NCBI RefSeq assembly: GCF_001659605.2
Contig: NC_035177.2
Coordinates: 744,611-808,610, forward strand
Direction of reading: 5' to 3'
DNA: 64,000 bases
DNA from: Manihot esculenta
Lineage: Eukaryota; Streptophyta; Magnoliopsida; Malpighiales; Euphorbiaceae
Positions 34,014 through 46,468 of this stretch are shown one piece after another. Each line of letters starts with the position of its first letter. Within the stretch, counting starts at the first letter, position 1. The position numbers were made by a program, and so were the translations under genes. The notes under the pieces are model-generated. The model had not been told where the DNA came from, did not search any database, and was given only the letters and a program-made list of their open reading frames with translations.

Positions 34014-37000
34014 TCAAAACAGATGTGGATACTGCTGGAGCATAGACTCCCGCGTCTCCCAGGTGCACTCTTCCAGGTTATGGTGGTTCCACAAAACTTT
34101 CACCATTGGAATCTCCTTGTTCCTTAGCTGTCTGATCTGTGTGTCCAGAATCCGTACTGGCTGCTCTACATAAGTGAGATCCCCTAGAATCTCCACATCA
34201 GGCTCACTAACAACCTGACCCGAATCTGACACAAATTTCTGTAGCATAGAAACATGAAACACCGGGTGAATCCTCTCCATAGAAGTAGGTAAATCCAGCT
34301 TATATGATACATTTCCGATCCTCTGCAAAATCTCAAAGGGTCCAATGTACCGTGGAGCTAACTTACCCTTCTTCCCAAAACGAACCACTCCTTTCATTGG
34401 AGACACTTTCAACAATACCCAATCTCCCTCTTGAAACTCTAATAGTTTCCTGCGAATGTCTGCATAGCTCTTCTGTCTACTCTGTGCTGTTTTGATCCTC
34501 TCTCTGATCACTGGCACTGTTCTACTGGTAATCTCTACTAACTCTGGCCCTGCAAGAGCCTTCTCTTCTACCTCTTCCCAGCAAACAGGTGATCTGCACT
34601 TCCTCCCATATAATGCTTCGTAAGGAGCCATCCCAATGCTAGCATGATGACTGTTATTGTAGGCAAACTCCACCAAAGGTAAATGTTGCCTCCAAGAATC
34701 GCCAAAGTCTAACACACACATTCTGAGCATATCCTCTATGGTCTGGATGGTCCTCTCTGACTGCCCATCAGTCTGTGGGTGGAAAGCAGTACTAAAATCT
34801 AATCTCGTGCCTATTGCACTCTGCAGACTTCGCCAAAATCTGGAGGTGAACTGAGGTCCTCTGTCTGAAACTATAGACACTGGGACTCCATGTAATCTCA
34901 CTATCTCATCCAGATAAACCTGTGCTAACTTATCCATAGAATAGTTACTCCTAACTGGAATGAAATGAGCAGATTTCGTGAGTCTGTCCACAATCACCCA
35001 TATATAGTCTATCCTGTTGGCTGCTGCCGGTAAGCCCACTACAAAATCCATAGCTATGCTCTCCCATTTCCATTCTGGAATCGGCAGTGGGTTAAGCATT
35101 CCAGCCGGCTTCTGATGTTCTAATTTCACCCGCTGACAAACCTCACAGGCTGTCACAAACTGCGCCACTTCCTTTTTCATGGATGGCCACCAATACACCT
35201 TTTTCAGATCCTGATACATCTTGGTGGCTCCTGGGTGAACACTATACCTCACATTATGAGCTTCTCTCATAATGTCTTCCTTCAGACTGCTATTATCTGG
35301 TACACAAAGTCGACTCCCATAACGAAGGATCCCTTGGCTGTCAAATCTGAACTCTGCATGGTTGCCTGACTGAACAGTCCTGGCAATTTTCATCAACTCC
35401 GGATCCTCGTGCTGTCTCTGAGCTATCCGCTCCAGAAACACTGGTGTCACTCTTATCTGTGCTATCAACGCACCTGTACCAGACAACTCTAGCTGTAACC
35501 CCTTCTCAATGAGCTTGTAAAGCTCCATCACTACTGGTCTCCGCTCTGCTGCTATATGAGATAAACTACCTAGTGACTTCCGGCTTAAGGCGTTTGCCAC
35601 AACATTCGCCTTACCCGGATGATACTGAATCTTACAATCATAATCACTAAGCAATTCTACCCATCTTCTCTGCCTTAAATTCAGCTCCCTCTGGCTCAAG
35701 ATGTACTGTAAACTCTTATGATCAGTGAAGATCTCGCATTTAACCCCATAGAGGTAATACCTCCACATCTTGAGTGCAAAGATAACTGCTGCCATCTCAA
35801 GGTCATGGGTGGGGTAATTCAACTTGTGCTTCTTCAACTGTCTAGAAGCATAAGCAATCACTTTATCCTGCTGCATAAGAACACAACCCAATCCCACTCG
35901 AGATGCATCACAAAACACTGTGAAATCCTCGTCACTAACAGGCAGAGCTAGCACTGGTGTTGTTGTCAATCTCCTCTTGAGCTCCTCAAAGCTCTCTTCA
36001 CACTGATCTGACCAGATAAACTTCTGGTTCTGCTGAGTCAATTTGGTCATAGGAGCTGCTATCTTTGAGAAGTCCTGTACGAACCTCCTGTAGTAACCTG
36101 CCAGTCCCAGAAAGCTTTTAATCTCAGTTACTATAGTGGGTCTGGGCCAGTTAGCTACAGTCTCAATCTTCTTGGGATCCACCTCAATTCCATCTGCTGA
36201 TACCACGTGTCCCAAGAAAGAAATGCTCCTCAACCAAAACTCGCACTTAGAGAACTTGGCATATAAACCATGCTCTCTCAGTGTCTGCAGAACTATCCTC
36301 AGATGCTGGGCATGCTCCTCTGCATCTCTGGAATACACTAAGATGTCATCGATAAAGACAATCACAAAGTGATCCAGAAACTCGCTGAAAACCCTGTTCA
36401 TGAGATCCATGAATGCTGCAGGGGCATTAGTCAACCCGAACGGCATCACTAAGAACTCATAGTGCCCATATCTGGTCCTGAACGCTGTCTTAGGCACATC
36501 TGCCTCTCTGACTCTCAACTGATGATACCCGGATCTCAGATCTATTTTAGAAAAATAACCTGCTCCAGCTAGCTGGTCGAATAGATCATCAATCCTAGGC
36601 AGAGGATATCTATTCTTGGTAGTGACCTTGTTTAATTGTCGGTAGTCAATACAAAGTCTGAGGGATCCATCCTTCTTTCTGACAAAGAGCACTGGAGCAC
36701 CCAAGGTGAGGTACTAGGGCGGATGAAACCCTTATCTACCAAGTCCTGTAACTGTTCTTTCAACTCTTTTAACTCTGCTGGTGCCATCCTGTAGGGAGAA
36801 ATAGAGATAGGTCTGGTACCAGGCAACAATTCAATTTCAAACTCTATCTCCCTACCAGGCGGTAGTCCTGATAAGTCGTCTGGGAACACATCTGGAAATT
36901 CTCGAACTACTGGTATCGAAGCTGGTTCCCTAACCTGATTGTCTAGCTCCCTCACATGAGCTAGAAACCCCTGACAACCCCTCCTAAGCAAACGACGAGC

Positions 37001-38926
37001 CTGAAGGGCTGAAATCAGACCTCTGGGTGTACCTCTCCTATCTCCTCTGAAGACACACTCTGACCCATCCTGGTCTCTGAGACTAACTACCTTGTCTCTA
37101 CAGTCCAAAGTAGCACTATATGTAGATAGCCAATCCATCCCTAGAATGACGTCAAAATCTGTCAAATCTAGAACCACAAGGTCAGCTGGAAGGCATCTAC
37201 CCTCTATGAACACTGGACTGAAACGACATACTGACACTGCCACTGATGGGTCGCACTTGGGTCCACTGACCCAGAGAGGATACTCTAACTCATAACTGAT
37301 CAAACCCAATCTCTCTATGGCCCTCGAAGCAATAAAGGAATGAGAAGCACCGGGGTCCATCAAAGCATACACATCTAAACACCCAATGATGAGATTACCT
37401 GACACCACTGTGTTCGATGTATTAGCCTCCTCCTGAGTCACAGTGAAAATCCGTGCTGGGGCTACAGGATTTCCACCTCGGGAACCTGCTGCTGAAGTAG
37501 AGGCTGCCCCTCTCCCTCTACCTCTGCCACTACTCTGAGGCATGGCTGGAGCCGCTGGCTGCCCTACTGGCTGTACAACACTGCCTGAACTCATCTGCTG
37601 GGATGGTGCAAAAGTCACCTGAGGACATTCCCGAGCAAAATGCCCTTCCTGTCCACATCTAAAACAAGCTGAAGATCCCAACCGACAAGCTCCTCTATGT
37701 GATCTCCCACATCTCCTACATGCTGGAATAGCTGTGCCAGAGCTTGAGCCACTACCCATTCCCAGACCAGACTTGACTTTACTCCAGAACCTATTCTTTG
37801 TTCCTTTTGCCTTTTCCCATCTTTTGCTACCTGAGGTTCTTGCACTAGGGGCCTTAGAACCTGAAGCCTGTGCCTTTGACTGTTTTTGAATATTGGCACT
37901 AGCTTCCATCTTCCTGGCTGCATCTATTATAGAATGAAAACTCTCCTTTTCTGCTGGAAGGATCAAGGAAGAATACCTGGGATGAAGTCTCATGGTATAT
38001 CTTCTTGCCTTCTTCTGATCAGTATCATAGGCCTGACCCACGTACTAAAGCAAATCCAGGAACTTATCTGTAAACTCATCAACACTCATTTCATCTGTCT
38101 GTCTTAACTGTTCAAATTCTATTATCTTCATCTCCCTGGAACTATCAGGAAAAGCCCACCCTGCAAACTCATTAGCGAACTCTCCCCACAACATACTGTT
38201 CATTCTGGGCTCTATATAGTTCTTGAACCATTCTCGAGCCTTCTTACACTTTAGTGTAAACCCCGCCATCTCAATGGCTCTGCTATCATCCGCACCCAAC
38301 TCATCAGTAATCATCTTCACAGTTCTCAAGTACTCAAATGGATCATCTCCTGTATTAAACTTAGGAGCATCCAATTTTAGGTACTCAGTCATTTTCACCT
38401 TACTTCCAGATGTACTAGGTGGAAGTGTTTGGGCAACAGGGGCTACTGGTTCTGTTTGTGATGGTGGGGGCACTGGTTCATTTATTTCTGGATATGCTGC
38501 ACTTGGATGGATAGGGGAGGGTGGATACATAGGATATGGTGGGTAATAGTGAGGATATGGCATATATGGCATGTATGTAGGATATGGATCAAATCGAGAG
38601 TACTCCGACATACCCTCCATCGGATACTCTGGATACTGGGAAACAGCTGGATAATCAAAACCTGAGGCCTGTACGCCTCCCTGGGATTCTCCCATACCTT
38701 CATCCATAGATGGATCAGTCTCCATGGCCTCCCTCACTTCCTCTGATCTACCTCCTCTAACTATCCCCCTTCTGCTCTCGTCTACAGACCTTCTAGGGTC
38801 TATTGACATGCCTTCCCTGCTAGATCTTTGTGACCTTGCCCTCGGCAATGCAGGAGGACGAGCAGCTAATCCCTCACTATCTGATGGGACTCCAGTCAAT
38901 CGAGCTGATCGACGAGTTCCTCGCAT
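34014..38926 (-). pseudogene. B-middle gag-pol, two coding lesions
   Basis: Gag-Pol from the ATG at 38926 (MRGTRRSAR) to TGA at 34014-34016. Lesions are a TAG at 38045-38047 in Gag, where relatives have CAG, and loss of one G near 36699-36702 in RT (S-P-W-G), shifting frame. The rest is open: Pro/Tyr-rich N-terminus, CRRCGRSHRGAC and [29 protein letters not shown], RNase H FCDAS and FTDHKS, integrase HHCC and D,D35E core, and a chromodomain ending QYPHLF. The fourth RNase H carboxylate is changed: VANALSR in place of VADALSR (codon 35592-35594), a G to A change expected to impair RNase H. Confidence 0.92.
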
Positions 38927-38977
38927 TTTAACTCTCTGAAAAACAACACATACTAAAGCATATCAGCACACAAACAT
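38927..38977 (-). other. B-middle leader, gag-proximal part with acceptor-like site
   Basis: TTGTTTTTCAG on the minus strand ends at 38936, ten bases before the gag ATG. The leader is interrupted at 38977 by A1 and continues at 49115-49288, where the stem-loop (49163-49183) and the PBS (49272-49285) lie. Confidence 0.65.
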
Positions 38978-39392
38978 TGTAACATCCTCAAACCCATAGC
39001 TAGAGTAGTGTCATCATTAGGTATGGGTTAGGCTATTGCACTACTAGAGCAAGTGGCATCGGGGGAGATGCTAGCTTATCCCGAGCTACTTAGGGGAGGT
39101 GCTAGCTTAACTTTAATCTGCTAATAACTGAATCATAGAAAACTCAAATAAAGAAACAGACGTATCCAGAAATAAAACAGACAGTGTGATTAGCGAGTCA
39201 GGAATGAGTCACTTTCGGGAGGTGCTTAGGGTTTCCCGACGTGCTTGCTTGAGGTGCTTGTTTACATCCGTCATGCTTGCTTAAGTGAAAAGGACTTTTA
39301 AAGGCTAAATGTATAGTTTAGTAGGTCAATCTATGAATATTGAAAGATTGAAAACTAAATTGAAACATTGGAAAGAGTTTAGTAGGTCAAAG

Positions 39393-39400
39393 TATAAATA
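39393..39400 (+). promoter_or_regulatory. Candidate TATA box of A1 LTR
   Basis: TATAAATA about 415 bases into the LTR and 300 bases before the donor-like site; the 3' LTR copy is at 46862-46869. In A2 the equivalent position reads GTGAATATGG, so the box is not conserved in the older copy. Confidence 0.5.
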
Positions 39401-39693
39401 TGGAAAGTGAAAAGATGAGGTGTCACCTAATTATGCATAAAAGAATGATAAAGCAAAGTAAAAAGGTGGGTTGTCTTCTCCACCATTTTATGTTGCCGTA
39501 GGTCATCCATTTTCAAAGAAGAAAACTTTACTTTTCTTTCTCCCACCTAAGCCAAGCCAAAATCTCACCAAATTAATTTCTTCCTTTAACCAAAATTCAT
39601 CCTAAGACCAAGAGCTAAAGGAACAGCCATATAGTGAAAGGATTGAAGAAGAAAAGTTTAGGGTTCCATATACACCAAGCTTGAAAATCAAAG

Positions 39694-41776
39694 GTAAGCT
39701 TAGAAAGGTGTAGGAAATAACATCTACTAATTTCTTCATGCATGAATTTGAATTATAACTCTTTAATTTATAGTTTATTCAATCCTCTCCTAAGACATAA
39801 ATCTACCTAGGTGAAGGAACATCAAAGGGAAAGGAGATAGCAAGAGATTAGAAGAGGAAAAGAAAAGAAGAGATTCAAGAAAGGTTTGGTGTTTACTTGA
39901 TTTTCTGTTTTCCTTTGATTCTGCCATGAATAAGTGAAATTAGGGGTTGATTTTACTTGCTGGAAATGTTGCTTTGATTGTATAAATATGTTATATGAAT
40001 GTTAAAATGATGTTTGAAAGGCTTAGAGTAAAGAAATTTAACATGAGAGCTAAAAGTGCAAATCTGGCAGAATAGGTTGGAACAGGGCAGTGTGTGTTAA
40101 CAACTTTATAACTTATTGTGTAGATATTGAAATTAGGCCTAAGATATACCAAATGAAATCTAAGACAAAGAGCTAAAACTTTTATGAATTGACCAAATTC
40201 TGAATCTGTAGGTAAGATGATGAAAATTGCAAGTGAACCTAAACTGGACACAGTGGTAGTGCCTCCGGAACAGAGTCTATTGATTATATCATAACTAATT
40301 ACGTACTCAGTGAAATTTGTTAAGACCAGTGCCAAATGAATCTTAAGAAGTATAACTAAAACTTTGTAGAAGACACTTAAGCTTGAAGCTGTATGGAAAT
40401 GCATGAATCTGATAAGTTTTGTGATACTACAAACAAGTACCAATACTGGACGAATTAAGACCTTATTGAGCAGCTTGTAAAGAAAAATTCATAACTTATG
40501 CTAGAATGATCAGATTTACATGAAACATACCTTGTTGGAAAGATAAGACATAAATGTACATGTCTTATGAAGAAACTGAAGTCAAATTGTGACTCTAAAT
40601 GGCTTGAACAGTTTATGCAATATATGGCAGAATGTAGTTTTCTATATTGAAATGTTAAGTCAATAAAGTTTTGCACTATTTGCCATGAGTTTTCCCATAT
40701 TGTAAACCTTGGCATATGATTGGAAAATGACTTCAAATAGTTTCACATGACATGCATTTACATTGATACATTGAATTAATGATACTTGGCCCTGGTAAAC
40801 GTAATAGGAGCCGAGGTTAGCTTAAGGGTATGGCATGCCATATAAATATACAGAGTTCGCAGTACTGCTACCGATATATGATCTATATTGAGGTTACATA
40901 TCTGGTACCTCATAAGCATGGCCATAGAGCTCTGCTATCACAGTTTTGGCCTCTGAGCCTACCGTTCGGCATCCTGTGCCTACCGTTATAATTCCTTATC
41001 TACCTAGTCGATCCTACTATGTGTTTATAAGGGCTAAGATCTTAATAAAGATTGATACTTGATCTTGTGAACTTATTAGTGAGTGTTAACATGTTTGCAT
41101 TTACTAGCTTGTAATTATTTACCTGATTATCTGTATACGTGAACTTGTTTGCTCTACTTCGTTATTTGTTTGTTATCACCCACTGAGCATTAGCTCAGCG
41201 TGTTGGTTTTTACCTCACGCAGGTTGTAGATAACGTAGGCACGCGAAGTTCATCAGAGGTCTACATCAGATACCAAGACCATCATCATAGCTGGTTGTTT
41301 TGAGTCTCTGAGTCATAGTACAGTTTTATTTTGGCATGTACATATTTAATAGAGTGAGTTCGAAAGGTTATGTAATCAAGGAATAGTAGAGTGTAATTAG
41401 AAGTGTGATTTTCATATGTATTACAGGTTAAAGTGCTAATGAAACAGAGGAAACTCTGCCGAAACTTTTGTTTTTAAAAATCTCACAGTTACTTTAATCA
41501 CTTGATGAAATTTACATGCATTACCTAAAAACTTGGTATTTACAGATAAAAGAAATTGTTTAGTATGGATATTTCTCAAAAGGCATAGTTTGTGACATTC
41601 CTTGCTCTGTCTACACTTTGATAGGGTAAGGGGTGTTACAATTAGTGGTATCAGAGCAAAGGTTTAGGCGATTCTAGGTCATAGTATGTAGATGTATATG
41701 TGTCATATATGTACATGCCAAAATGAGTTACAGCTATGATATGGTTCTGATGTAAATCTCTTCTTTGTGTCTTTAG
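39694..41776 (+). other. Candidate leader intron of A1
   Basis: Donor ATCAAAG|GTAAGC at 39693/39694 and acceptor TTTGTGTCTTTAG ending 41776, twelve bases before the gag ATG. The span of 2083 nt includes the rest of the LTR and the PBS. A2 has matching signals on the minus strand (GTAAGT at 5007-5012; ATTGTTCAG ending 2670). Splicing is inferred. Confidence 0.42.
41183..41198 (+). other. Conserved LTR hairpin, family A
   Basis: CTGAGC, ATTA, GCTCAG, a perfect 6-bp stem. The copy in the 3' LTR is at 48652-48667. A2 has CTGGGC / GCTCAG at 3288-3303 on the minus strand, and family B has TGGGCT / AGCTCA at the same relative place, before a GCAG|GTT site. Confidence 0.55.
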
Positions 41777-41788
41777 GTCATATAAAAG
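41641..41788 (+). other. A1 primer-binding site and leader
   Basis: TGGTATCAGAGC at 41646-41657, five bases after the LTR, complements the 3' end of tRNA-Met. The leader is short (148 nt), without the stem-loop of family B, and ends with the acceptor-like TTTGTGTCTTTAG before the gag ATG at 41789. Confidence 0.85.
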
Positions 41789-44700
41789 ATGTCATCGGAG
41801 TCACAGAGAGCCGTAGATGAAGAGGTAGAGAGTCATGCTCCCTCTGAGGCAGCTGCACCTGCTGCTACTCCTCCACCTGCTGCTGCTGGCGGACTAGGGC
41901 AGGATGCATTGTTTCAGCAAATAGCTGAGTTGCTTATGAGGGTTACACAAAATGTACCAAAGGTACCACCACCACCTGTAGCAGTCGAGGTTCCCCCACC
42001 TGTGGTACCTAGGCCTCCAATAGAAAAACTCAGGAAGTATGGTGCAACAGATTTTAGAGGTAAAAAGGAAGATGATCCTTCAGCTGCAGAATTCTGGTTA
42101 GAAAGGACAGAAAGGGTTTTACAGCAGCTACAGTGTTCACCAGCAGAGAACTTGATGTGTGCCGTATCATTGCTGAAAGATGAAGCATATAGATGGTGGA
42201 CAACATTAACACAGATGGTTCGACCAGAGCGGCAAACTTGGGAATTCTTTCTGGCAGAGTTTAAGAAGAAATATGTTGGGGCCTTATATATAGAAGAGAG
42301 AAGGAGGGAGTTCTTATACCTCAGACAGGGCAGGCTTACAGTAACTGAATATGAGCGAGAATTTGTCAGACTTAGTAAGTATGCCACAGAGATAGTTCCT
42401 ACAGAGGAAGAAAGATGTAAACGCTTTGAGCAGGGATTACATGCTGATATCAGGATGTACCTCACAGCTATGCATATCAGGGAACTTTCAGTTTTAGTAG
42501 AGACGGCCCACAGCCTGGAGCGAATTAAAGAAGAAGAGCAAAGTAGAAAACAAAAAGGGCAACAGAAGAGGAGCCAGAGTCAGTATCAGGGACAATCCTC
42601 TGCATCTCAGACAGCTAGCAAGAGACAGAGGGAATTTCAGCAGACAGGGCAGAGAGGGCCACCTAGGCAGATTCAGAGACCTGGGCAGAGTTCAGTAGTG
42701 AGGTCTGGACAGCAGACTACCTCAGTATCTAGCACAGGAGGACTAGGTAGAGGGTTGCCACCTATATGTGAGCATTGTGGCAGGAGACATGGTGGAGTAT
42801 GCAGGAGATTGACTGGGGCTTGCTACTTATGTGGAAGCTCAGATCACTTTATGAGGGATTGTCCTAGAGGCCAGTCAGTGCAGCCTATACAGACAGAGAG
42901 ATTTTTGCCGACAGGGTCTAGAGGCAGAGGAAGAGGTAGAGGTGAATCTAGCAGTGCTCAGAGTCATAGAGTATCAGAGACAGTAGATAGACCAGACAGT
43001 AGAGCACCTGCCAGGGCATATGCTATTCGTGCAAAGGAAGACCAGGACAAACCAGATGTTATTGCTGGTAAATTTTCTATCTTTGGCAAATATGTTTATG
43101 CATTAATTGATCCTGGTTCCACACATTCATACATCAGCATACCCATCAATAATGAGAAGGGAATTGAAGTAGAACCTTTAGAACATGACATAGCAGTGAC
43201 TAATCCCTTAGGACATCTTGTGATTGTGAATAGAGTTTACAGAGATTGTCCTATATGTGTGCAAGGTCACACCTTTTTAGGTGACTTGATAGAGTTACCT
43301 TTTAGAGAGTTTGATGTGATTCTGGGTATGGATTGGTTGTCTAGACATCATGTTATAGTTGACTGTAAGTTAAAACGAGTTACACTCAAAACATTAGAGG
43401 GGTATGAGGTTATAGTTGTGGGTGAGAGATCAGATTTCCTCTCTAATGTCATATCTGCCACTACAGCTAGGAGGTTGATTAGAAAAGGCTGTACAGCCTA
43501 TCTGGCTAGTGTAACTGAAACTAAGAAGGAAGGGCCTAATGTGTCAAACCTACCCACAGTATGTCATTTTCCAGATGTATTTCCTGAAGAGTTGCCAGGG
43601 TTACCTCCAGAAAGGGAAGTGGATTTTGCTATAGAAGTTGTGCCAGGCACCGCACCTATTTTAATTGCTCCTTACAGAATGGCTCCGACAGAATTAAAAG
43701 AGTTGAAAATACAGTTACAAGAATTACTTGATAAGGGCTTTATTCGACCTAGTGTTTCACCGTGGGGTGCACCAGTGTTGTTTGTAAAAAAGAAAGACGG
43801 ATCGCTTCGATTGTGCATTGATTACAGACAGTTGAATAAGGTAACTATAAAGAATAAATATCCACTGCCCAGAATAGATGATTTGTTTGATCAGTTGAAA
43901 GGGGCCAGCATTTTCTCTAAAATAGATTTGAGATCAGGTTACCATCAGTTGAGAGTTAAAGGGGCAGATGTGCCTAAGACTGCATTCAGGACACGATATG
44001 GACATTATGAGTTTCTGGTTATGCCATTTGGGTTAACAAATGCACCTGCATCATTCATGGATCTAATGAACCGTATCTTCCATCCATATTTAGACCAATT
44101 TGTTGTGGTATTTATTGATGATATTCTGGTATACTCTAAAACTAGGGAAGACCATGACAGACATCTAAGGGTAGTATTGCAGACTCTGAGAGAAAAGCAA
44201 CTTTATGCCAAGTTCAGTAAATGTGATTTTTGGCTCAATGAAATAGCATTTTTGGGACATGTTGTATCAGCAGAGGGAATCAGGGTAGATCCTCAGAAGA
44301 TAAATGCTGTTCTGGAATGGAAGCCACCAAAGAATGTTGCAGAGGTCAGAAGTTTCTTGGGTCTAGCTGGGTACTACAGACGGTTTGTGAAAGGGTTTTC
44401 ACTTATAGCAGCTCCATTAACTAAATTACTACATAAAAATGTTAAGTATGTTTGGGATGATAGATGTCAGGCAAGCTTTGACAGATTGAAGACTATGCTC
44501 ACTGAAGCACCTGTACTTACACAACCTGTTCCTAGCAAGGAATTTGTGATATACAGTGATGCTTCTCACAATGGACTTGGATGTGTTTTGATGCAAGAAG
44601 GTAAAGTAATTGCCTATGCTTCCAGACAACTAAAGCCACACGAGAAGAACTATCCTACCCATGATCTAGAGTTGGCGGCCATAGTTTTTGCACTAAAGAT

Positions 44701-46468
44701 ATGGAGACATTACTTATATGGTGAGAAATGTTACATCTATACAGATCATAAAAGCCTGAAATACTTGCCCACACAGAAAGAGCTAAACCTGAGACAGAGA
44801 AGATGGCTAGAGTTACTGAAAGATTATGATTGCATTATAGATTATCACCCAGGCAAAGCTAATCTGGTAGCAGATGCACTCAGCAGGAAATCCTTATTTG
44901 CATTAAGAGCAATGAATGCGCAGTTGACTATAGCAGATGATGGAGCTATCATAGCAGAATTGAAAATTAGACCCAACTTACTGCAACAAATTAAAGAAGC
45001 ACAGAAAGAAGATACAGAGATAGCCTTATGGACTAGACAAGTACAAGAGGGAAAGAAGCATAAGCATGTGATAAGTGATGATGGCTACTTGTACTATGGT
45101 GACAGAATATGTGTACCTAACATTGTAGAGCTGAAACAGAGTATTCTTACAGAAGCACACAACAGTCCATATGTTATGCATCCAGGTAGCACTAAGATGT
45201 ATCAAGATCTGAAGATGCACTATTGGTGGCCAGGTATGAAAAAAGATATAGCTGAATTTGTAACAAAATGTTTGACATGTCAACGGGTAAAAGCAGAACA
45301 TCAGGTTCCATCAGGATTATTGCAGCCTATTGCTATACCAGAATGGAAATGGGATAGAATTACCATGGATTTTGTAACAGGATTGCCACTCACACCAAGG
45401 AAGAAAGATGCCATCTGGGTAATAGTTGACAAGTTAACGAAATCAGCGCATTTCTTGCCAATCAGAATGGATTATGCACTGGAAAAGTATGCAGAATTGT
45501 ACATTAATGAAATTGTGAGACTGCATGGTGTTCCTATCTCTATCATATCAGACAGAGATCCAAGATTCACATCCAGATTCTGGGAAAAACTACATGAAGC
45601 TCTAGGGACAAGATTGAATTTTAGCACAGCTTTTCATCCTCAGACAGATGGCCAGTCAGAGAGAGTAATTCAAGTTTTGGAAGATATGCTCAGAAGTTGT
45701 GTAATTGAATTTGAAGGAAGCTGGGAAAGATATCTCCCACTAGTGGAATTTGCTTACAACAACAGTTATCAGGCTAGTATTAAGATGGCTCCTTATGAAG
45801 CATTGTACGGCAGAAAATGTAGAACCCCATTGTGCTGGACAGAACTCAGTGAAGCTAAACTTGTAGGTCCAGAGTTGGTAAGACAGACGGAGGAGAAGGT
45901 GAAGATTATCAAAGAAAGATTGAAAGCTGCAACAGATAGGCAAAAATCCTATGCGGATTTGAGAAGAAAAGATATAGAATTTGCTATTGGGGACAAAGTG
46001 TTTTTAAAAGTTTCTCCATGGAAGAAAGTGCTACGATTTGGTAAGAAAGGTAAGCTAAGCCCTCGGTTTATTGGTCCATATGATGTAATTGAGGGTGTGG
46101 GTCCAGTAGCCTACAGGCTAGCTTTACCTCCAGAGTTAGACAGAATTCACAATGTCTTTCATGTATCCATGTTAAGAAGATACAGATCTGATCCGTCACA
46201 TGTCATTCCAGCTGAAACCATTGATGTACAGTCTGATTTAACTTATGAAGAAGAACCAGTGAAAATTTTAGCAAGGGAACTGAAAGAGTTAAGAAATAAG
46301 AAGATTCCCTTAGTGAAAGTGTTGTGGAGAAATCACAAGGCAGAAGAAGCTACGTGGGAGAGTGAAGAAGTAATGAAGCAACAATATCCACAGCTATTCA
46401 AAGCAGGTAAAATTTCGAGGACGAAATTTCATAAGAGGGGAAGAGTTGTAACATCCTCAAACCCATAG
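41789..46468 (+). CDS. gag-pol: A1 Gag-Pol polyprotein (intact, Tekay chromovirus)
   Basis: A single 1559-residue ORF encoding every function for retrotransposition. Gag occupies about 1-360, with an atypical knuckle [12 protein letters not shown] then CCHC C345-C348-H353-C358. Protease has D441-P-G. RT carries [15 protein letters not shown] and F-I-D-D 775-778. RNase H has carboxylates D924, E961, D986 and D1029. Integrase has the H1124-H1131-C1161-C1164 finger and the D1194, D1255, E1291 core with exact D-X35-E spacing, then [12 protein letters not shown] and a chromodomain about 1483-1537 ([12 protein letters not shown]). In host biology the chromodomain directs integration to chromatin marks. 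The start at 41789 is chosen because it follows the acceptor-like site and matches A2. The ORF runs 22 bases into the 3' LTR. No env frame follows. Confidence 0.96.
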   Translation: MSSESQRAVDEEVESHAPSEAAAPAATPPPAAAGGLGQDALFQQIAELLMRVTQNVPKVPPPPVAVEVPPPVVPRPPIEKLRKYGATDFRGKKEDDPSAAEFWLERTERVLQQLQCSPAENLMCAVSLLKDEAYRWWTTLTQMVRPERQTWEFFLAEFKKKYVGALYIEERRREFLYLRQGRLTVTEYEREFVRLSKYATEIVPTEEERCKRFEQGLHADIRMYLTAMHIRELSVLVETAHSLERIKEEEQSRKQKGQQKRSQSQYQGQSSASQTASKRQREFQQTGQRGPPRQIQRPGQSSVVRSGQQTTSVSSTGGLGRGLPPICEHCGRRHGGVCRRLTGACYLCGSSDHFMRDCPRGQSVQPIQTERFLPTGSRGRGRGRGESSSAQSHRVSETVDRPDSRAPARAYAIRAKEDQDKPDVIAGKFSIFGKYVYALIDPGSTHSYISIPINNEKGIEVEPLEHDIAVTNPLGHLVIVNRVYRDCPICVQGHTFLGDLIELPFREFDVILGMDWLSRHHVIVDCKLKRVTLKTLEGYEVIVVGERSDFLSNVISATTARRLIRKGCTAYLASVTETKKEGPNVSNLPTVCHFPDVFPEELPGLPPEREVDFAIEVVPGTAPILIAPYRMAPTELKELKIQLQELLDKGFIRPSVSPWGAPVLFVKKKDGSLRLCIDYRQLNKVTIKNKYPLPRIDDLFDQLKGASIFSKIDLRSGYHQLRVKGADVPKTAFRTRYGHYEFLVMPFGLTNAPASFMDLMNRIFHPYLDQFVVVFIDDILVYSKTREDHDRHLRVVLQTLREKQLYAKFSKCDFWLNEIAFLGHVVSAEGIRVDPQKINAVLEWKPPKNVAEVRSFLGLAGYYRRFVKGFSLIAAPLTKLLHKNVKYVWDDRCQASFDRLKTMLTEAPVLTQPVPSKEFVIYSDASHNGLGCVLMQEGKVIAYASRQLKPHEKNYPTHDLELAAIVFALKIWRHYLYGEKCYIYTDHKSLKYLPTQKELNLRQRRWLELLKDYDCIIDYHPGKANLVADALSRKSLFALRAMNAQLTIADDGAIIAELKIRPNLLQQIKEAQKEDTEIALWTRQVQEGKKHKHVISDDGYLYYGDRICVPNIVELKQSILTEAHNSPYVMHPGSTKMYQDLKMHYWWPGMKKDIAEFVTKCLTCQRVKAEHQVPSGLLQPIAIPEWKWDRITMDFVTGLPLTPRKKDAIWVIVDKLTKSAHFLPIRMDYALEKYAELYINEIVRLHGVPISIISDRDPRFTSRFWEKLHEALGTRLNFSTAFHPQTDGQSERVIQVLEDMLRSCVIEFEGSWERYLPLVEFAYNNSYQASIKMAPYEALYGRKCRTPLCWTELSEAKLVGPELVRQTEEKVKIIKERLKAATDRQKSYADLRRKDIEFAIGDKVFLKVSPWKKVLRFGKKGKLSPRFIGPYDVIEGVGPVAYRLALPPELDRIHNVFHVSMLRRYRSDPSHVIPAETIDVQSDLTYEEEPVKILARELKELRNKKIPLVKVLWRNHKAEEATWESEEVMKQQYPQLFKAGKISRTKFHKRGRVVTSSNP
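46410..46445 (+). promoter_or_regulatory. A1 pre-PPT inverted repeat and polypurine tract
   Basis: AAATTTCG, AGGA, CGAAATTT is a perfect 8-bp inverted repeat (46410-46429) inside the end of the ORF, followed by the purine tract AAGAGGGGAAGAG (46433-46445) one base before the 3' LTR. The core TTCGAGGACGAA is shared with family B although the outer arms differ. Confidence 0.88.

Larger units (their letters stand above)
38978..41640 (+). repeat. A1 5' LTR
   Basis: 2663 bp, TGTAACATCCTCAAACCC to GGGGTGTTACA. It has G-rich GAGGTGCTTG / GGTGCTAGCTTA words in the first 300 bases, TATAAATA at 39393-39400, a donor-like AAAG|GTAAGC at 39693/39694, and a hairpin at 41183-41198. Short reading frames on the minus strand (39991-40443, 40455-40736) are noncoding. 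A second TATAAATA at 40841 is less likely to be the promoter, since it lies 1.9 kb into the LTR. Confidence 0.97.

Noticed and set aside
39991..40736. Minus-strand reading frames of 150 and 93 codons in the A1 LTR
   Set aside because: They recur in the 3' LTR simply because the LTRs are duplicates. They have no start context or recognisable domain, and A2 does not keep them.
40841..40848. TATAAATA at 40841 as the A1 promoter
   Set aside because: It lies about 1.9 kb into the LTR and downstream of the donor-like site. The box at 39393 is better placed.
41914..42465. 183-codon minus-strand frame opposite A1 gag
   Set aside because: A shadow of the real Gag frame with no domain. Similar shadows occur opposite every gag-pol.
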